Below the pieces are notes generated by a model, which did not search any database, had not been told where the DNA came from, and worked only from the letters and a program-made list of their open reading frames with translations. This document shows positions 5,239-7,982 of a stretch of 7,982 nucleotides of DNA, one piece after another. This DNA comes from Pseudomonadota bacterium (lineage in GTDB: Bacteria; Pseudomonadota; Alphaproteobacteria; Rhizobiales; Rhizobiaceae): the NCBI GenBank assembly GCA_023428515.1, contig JAEYXI010000451.1, positions 1 to 7,982 of the forward strand. The letters run 5' to 3'. Within the stretch, counting starts at the first letter, position 1. Each line of letters starts with the position of its first letter. The translations under genes were made by a program, and so were the position numbers.

Positions 5239-6237
5239 ATGGCCGTCACCCTCGACCAGACGATCGCGCACAAGCAGCACAGCTGGCTCAGCCGCCTCCT
5301 CAATGCGCAGACCTTCTGGGTGCTGCTGGCGGTCATCCTCGCCTGCATCTACCTGTCCTTCGCGACGGACTCCTTCGCCACGACGAAGAACCTCTACAAC
5401 ATTACCCGCAACGTCACCTTCGTCGCCATCATCGCGCTCGGCATGACGCTGGTGATCATCACCGGCGGCATCGACCTGTCGGTGGGCTCGGTGCTGTGCC
5501 TGTGCTCGATGGTGCTCGGGGTGACCATGCATGCCGGCTATAGCATCGAGGTCGGCATCGCCGCGGCAGTCGCCACGGCGCTGATCGTCGGGGCTTTCAA
5601 CGGCGTGCTTATCGCCTATCTCGGCTTCCCGCCCTTTGTCGTGACGCTCGGCATGCTGTCCATCGCGCGCAGCCTGGCGATGGTCGCGTCCGGAAACACG
5701 GTGGTTTTCGAGTTCGGTCCGGATCACGACAAGCTGCTCGCACTCGGCGGCGGCGCATGGTTGTTCGGCATCGCCAATCCGGTGCTCTACATGATCATCC
5801 TGGCGCTGCTCACCGGCTTTGTGCTGCGCTGGACGAAATTCGGCCGCCACGTCTACGCCATCGGCGGCAATGAGCACGCGGCGACGCTGACCGGCGTTCC
5901 GGTGAAGCAGATCAAGGTCGCGGTCTACATGATCTCGGCGCTCTCGGCCGGCATTGCCGGCATCATCCAGACGGGCTGGCTGGGCGCCATCACCACTAAC
6001 ATCGGCGCGGGACTGGAGCTGCAGGTGATCGCGGCGGCCGTCATCGGCGGCGCCAACCTTGCCGGCGGCGTCGGCACGGCCTTCGGCGCACTGGTGGGCG
6101 CGGCGCTGATCGAGATCATCCGCAACAGCCTTGGATTGCTCGGCATCAACGCCTTCTGGCAAGGCACCTTCATCGGCGGCGCGATCGTACTGGCGGTGCT
6201 GTTCGATCGGATCCGAAATTTCCGCCAGAGCGAGTAG
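5239..6237 (+). CDS. Sugar ABC transporter permease (RbsC-type, BPD_transp_2 family)
   Basis: The 332-residue inner-membrane protein forms the homodimeric channel of a CUT2 sugar importer. About nine or ten hydrophobic segments are visible (near 26-44, 58-75, 81-97, 104-128, 132-150, 180-197, 227-247, 262-275, 279-297 and 308-323). Family hallmarks are GGIDLSVGS at 76-84, the cytoplasmic coupling loop GRHVYAIGGNEHAATLTGV (202-220), which contacts the ATPase, and IGGANLAGGVGTAFGALVG around 269-287. Length is standard for the family. The ATG at 5239 has GGAGAG about 5 bases upstream. It lies between the ATPase gene and the SDR gene with short gaps on both sides, so all three are almost certainly co-transcribed. 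The substrate is not determined by these motifs. Confidence 0.94.
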   Translation: MAVTLDQTIAHKQHSWLSRLLNAQTFWVLLAVILACIYLSFATDSFATTKNLYNITRNVTFVAIIALGMTLVIITGGIDLSVGSVLCLCSMVLGVTMHAGYSIEVGIAAAVATALIVGAFNGVLIAYLGFPPFVVTLGMLSIARSLAMVASGNTVVFEFGPDHDKLLALGGGAWLFGIANPVLYMIILALLTGFVLRWTKFGRHVYAIGGNEHAATLTGVPVKQIKVAVYMISALSAGIAGIIQTGWLGAITTNIGAGLELQVIAAAVIGGANLAGGVGTAFGALVGAALIEIIRNSLGLLGINAFWQGTFIGGAIVLAVLFDRIRNFRQSE

Positions 6238-6250
6238 AGACGCCCGAAAG

Positions 6251-7015
6251 ATGTCCGAACTTTTCAGCCTGAAGGGCCGGCTCGCCCTCGTCACCGGCTC
6301 CGGCCAGGGCATCGGCTTCGCACTGGCGAGAGGGCTGGCCGGCCATGGCGCGAAAGTCGTCCTCAACGGCAGGACCGCCGGCAAGATAGACAAGGCGGTC
6401 GCGGCCCTGCGTGGCGAGGGGTTGGCAGTCGAAGGCTCGGTGTTCGACGTGGTGGACGCCGCCGCGGTCGAGGCGGAAGTGGCGCGGATCGAGAAGGAAA
6501 TCGGGCCGATCGACATCGTCGTCAACAATGCCGGCCTGCAGTTCCGCAAGCCGCTGGAGGAGTTCCCCGACGACAAGTGGCAGGAACTGCTGCAGACCAA
6601 CGTGACCGGCGTCTTCAACGTCGGCAAGGCGGCGGCCAAGCGCATGATCCCGCGCAGGCGCGGCAAGATCATCAACATCGGCTCGGTGATGAGCGAGCTG
6701 GCGCGCACGACGATCGCCCCCTACACGACGACCAAGGGCGCGGTGCGCAACCTCACGCGCGGCATGTGCGCCGACTGGGCGAAGCACGGGCTGCAGGTGA
6801 ACGCCATCGCGCCAGGCTTCTTCCGCACCGAGCTGAACACCGCGCTGACGCAGGATCCGGAATTCACGCCCTGGCTGGAGAAGCGCACGCCGGCCGGCCG
6901 CTGGGGCGAAGTCGACGAGTTGGTCGGCGCGGCGGTGTTCCTGGCGTCCGACGCCTCGTCCTTCGTCAACGGTCATACGCTCTATGTCGACGGCGGGCTG
7001 ACGGTGTCGGTCTAG
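6251..7015 (+). CDS. Classical SDR oxidoreductase, gluconate 5-dehydrogenase-like
   Basis: The 254-residue cytoplasmic enzyme has the cofactor motif TGSGQGIG at 15-22, NNAG at 92-95, Asn117, and the catalytic Ser145, Tyr158 and Lys162 (YTTTK), followed by PGFF at 188-191. Several stretches match gluconate 5-dehydrogenase (IdnO/Gno) as I recall it: the FSLKGR start, SELARTTIAPY (148-158), KGAVRNLTRGMC (162-173), a WLEKRTPAGRWG block (208-219) and the FVNGHTLYVDGG end (238-249). That family interconverts gluconate and 5-ketogluconate, and relatives act on other sugar acids or deoxy-sugar acids. ATG 6251 is 13 bases after the permease stop and aligns with the family start; only a weak AGAGA ribosome site is seen. 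It probably oxidises the sugar acid formed after lactone opening. The true substrate may differ from gluconate. Confidence 0.9.
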   Translation: MSELFSLKGRLALVTGSGQGIGFALARGLAGHGAKVVLNGRTAGKIDKAVAALRGEGLAVEGSVFDVVDAAAVEAEVARIEKEIGPIDIVVNNAGLQFRKPLEEFPDDKWQELLQTNVTGVFNVGKAAAKRMIPRRRGKIINIGSVMSELARTTIAPYTTTKGAVRNLTRGMCADWAKHGLQVNAIAPGFFRTELNTALTQDPEFTPWLEKRTPAGRWGEVDELVGAAVFLASDASSFVNGHTLYVDGGLTVSV

Positions 7016-7022
7016 CGGTAAA

Positions 7023-7925
7023 TCACTTCTTCTTCGGCGCGTATTTGCGCCAGTTGTGCTCTTGCTTGAAGCCGAGCACCTTCTTGATCTTGCGGTTGGA
7101 ATAGAGCGACTCGTATTTGCCGAGCTTCCGCTTCACCGGGACCTTCGGGTAGAAGCGGTCGAGCAGTTCCTGCGTCGTCAGGTCGGCCGACGGATCGTCG
7201 TTGGCCGCGTTGAAGACCTGGTAGCCGAGGCCGCTTTTCGCGATGCAGAGATCGACGATCTGGCCGAGGTCGCGCGCGTCGATGTAGCTCCAGGCGATGC
7301 GCTTGCGGAAGGCGGGATCCTTGATCCAGTTCGGGATGTAGCCTTCATATTCATGCGGCTCGATGACGTTGCCGATCCGGAGCGCATAGATGTCGAAGCC
7401 GCTCCTCAGCGCAAAGGCGCGTGCGCACTTCTCGTTGACAACCTTGGAGAGCGCATAGGAGTCCATCGGGTCGACGTCGTAGTCCTCGTCGAGTGGGAAA
7501 TAGGTGGGATCCTTGGGTTCGTTGGCGAAGACGACGCCGTAGGTCGTCTCGCTCGACGCGACGATGATCTTCTTGATGCCGAGCTTCACCGCCGCCTCGA
7601 TGACGTTGTAGGTGCCCATCGTGTTGACGCGGAAGAGCTCGTTGTCCGGCGTGATCATGATGCGCGGAATGGCGGCGAAATGGACGACGGCGTCGACCGG
7701 CTGCGGACGCAGCGACGGGTCGAACTCGTGCAGGCCCATATAGCTCGACAGGGCGTTGAAGACCTGGCCGCTGTCAGTGATGTCGGTGATCAGGGTGCGG
7801 ACCTTGGGGTTGTCGAGCGGCTTGGTGTCGATGTTGAGCACCTGATGGCCCTTGTCGACGAGATATTTGACGACGTGGCGGCCGGCCTTGCCGCTGCCGC
7901 CCGTGAACATGATCCTCTTGCCCAT
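7023..7925 (-). CDS. Extended-SDR NAD-dependent epimerase/dehydratase-like oxidoreductase
   Basis: The 300-residue cytoplasmic protein begins with KRIMFTGGSGKAG (3-15), whose GxxGxxG (Gly9, Gly12, Gly15) binds the dinucleotide. Asp33 (NIDTKP) may favour NAD, and HFAAIP follows at 82-87. The active site is intact: VASSETTYG at 122-130 (Ser125 the likely catalytic Ser) and SYALSK at 156-161 (Tyr157, Lys161). LRIGNVIEP at 182-190 and YIDARDLGQ at 214-222 are typical of the family. It resembles uronate or sugar 1-dehydrogenase and UDP-sugar epimerase relatives; which reaction it runs is not clear. ATG 7925 is preceded by GGAGGAG at 4-base spacing. It is transcribed toward the classical SDR gene, with only 7 bases between the two stop codons, from its own promoter region, which contains a GntR-type dyad. 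Confidence 0.88.
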   Translation of the reverse strand: MGKRIMFTGGSGKAGRHVVKYLVDKGHQVLNIDTKPLDNPKVRTLITDITDSGQVFNALSSYMGLHEFDPSLRPQPVDAVVHFAAIPRIMITPDNELFRVNTMGTYNVIEAAVKLGIKKIIVASSETTYGVVFANEPKDPTYFPLDEDYDVDPMDSYALSKVVNEKCARAFALRSGFDIYALRIGNVIEPHEYEGYIPNWIKDPAFRKRIAWSYIDARDLGQIVDLCIAKSGLGYQVFNAANDDPSADLTTQELLDRFYPKVPVKRKLGKYESLYSNRKIKKVLGFKQEHNWRKYAPKKK

Positions 7926-7941
7926 CTAGCTCCTCCGCTAT

Positions 7942-7952
7942 TTGTCAGACAT
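7942..7952. promoter_or_regulatory. Second probable GntR-type operator, at the start of the right-hand SDR gene
   Basis: TTGTCAGACAT matches TNGTNNNACNA in all but the last position, and contains the perfect odd dyad TGTC-A-GACA. It shares the TTGTC half with the site at 4313-4323. It overlaps the end of the candidate -10 box and the expected transcription start, a classical position for repression. Confidence 0.5.
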
Positions 7953-7979
7953 TTGACGGCAGTCGGCGCGCGGACGCAA
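7951..7979 (-). promoter_or_regulatory. Candidate promoter of the right-hand SDR gene
   Basis: On the minus strand TTGCGT (7979-7974) is followed after exactly 17 bases by TCAAAT (7956-7951). Both boxes are imperfect, but the spacing is ideal and transcription would start near 7944, inside the dyad. Confidence 0.35.
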
Positions 7980-7982
7980 GCC

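Noticed and set aside
4828..6708. Very long (626-codon) open frame on the minus strand
   Set aside because: It lies opposite the ATPase, permease and SDR genes, has low-complexity Asp/Arg/Ala-rich translation and no recognisable motif. It is a shadow caused by high GC and codon bias.
6170..6976. Minus-strand open frame opposite the gluconate dehydrogenase-like gene
   Set aside because: Shadow of a gene with a complete SDR motif set on the other strand.

Overview
The window is high-GC DNA (very roughly 60-65% by eye) with tightly packed genes and rhizobial-type protein families. It looks like a chromosome or megaplasmid segment of an alphaproteobacterium, most likely a Rhizobiales member such as a Mesorhizobium or Sinorhizobium relative. 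That assignment rests on gene content and style only; there is no rRNA or other marker gene here. No tRNA, insertion sequence, CRISPR array or phage gene was seen.

The core is a carbohydrate uptake and oxidation locus built around one divergent promoter region (4247-4480). Leftward from it run an extended SDR/epimerase-like oxidoreductase (3266-4246), a periplasmic sugar-binding protein (2219-3214), a FadR-type GntR repressor resembling DgoR (1355-2125), a COG3618 lactonase-like amidohydrolase (301-1155), and the first 82 codons of a phospholipase D-family membrane protein (246 down to 1, cut by the window edge). Rightward run a single-domain ABC ATPase (4481-5224), an RbsC-type permease (5239-6237) and a gluconate 5-dehydrogenase-like SDR (6251-7015). 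A second extended SDR (7023-7925) lies on the minus strand, tail to tail with the last of these, and has its own promoter region at the right edge.

The parts fit one scheme. The binding protein, ATPase and permease make a CUT2-type importer. The extended SDRs could oxidise a sugar to a lactone, the amidohydrolase could open the lactone to a sugar acid, and the classical SDR could oxidise that to a keto-acid. The GntR protein would sense a sugar or sugar acid. Which sugar is imported cannot be read from sequence; no kinase, aldolase or dehydratase is present. An exact match to the FadR-family operator pattern TNGTNNNACNA lies in the divergent promoter region (4313-4323), and a near match lies at the promoter of the last gene (7942-7952). 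This suggests that all three transcription units share one regulator.

The gaps between genes are rich in dyads: hairpins or palindromes at 1221-1242, 1272-1292, 2179-2208, 3242-3255, 4247-4267 and 4387-4422. They are candidates for mRNA processing, attenuation or regulator binding. This looks like a plausible, not fully characterised sugar or sugar-acid catabolic module, not a radically new kind of system.
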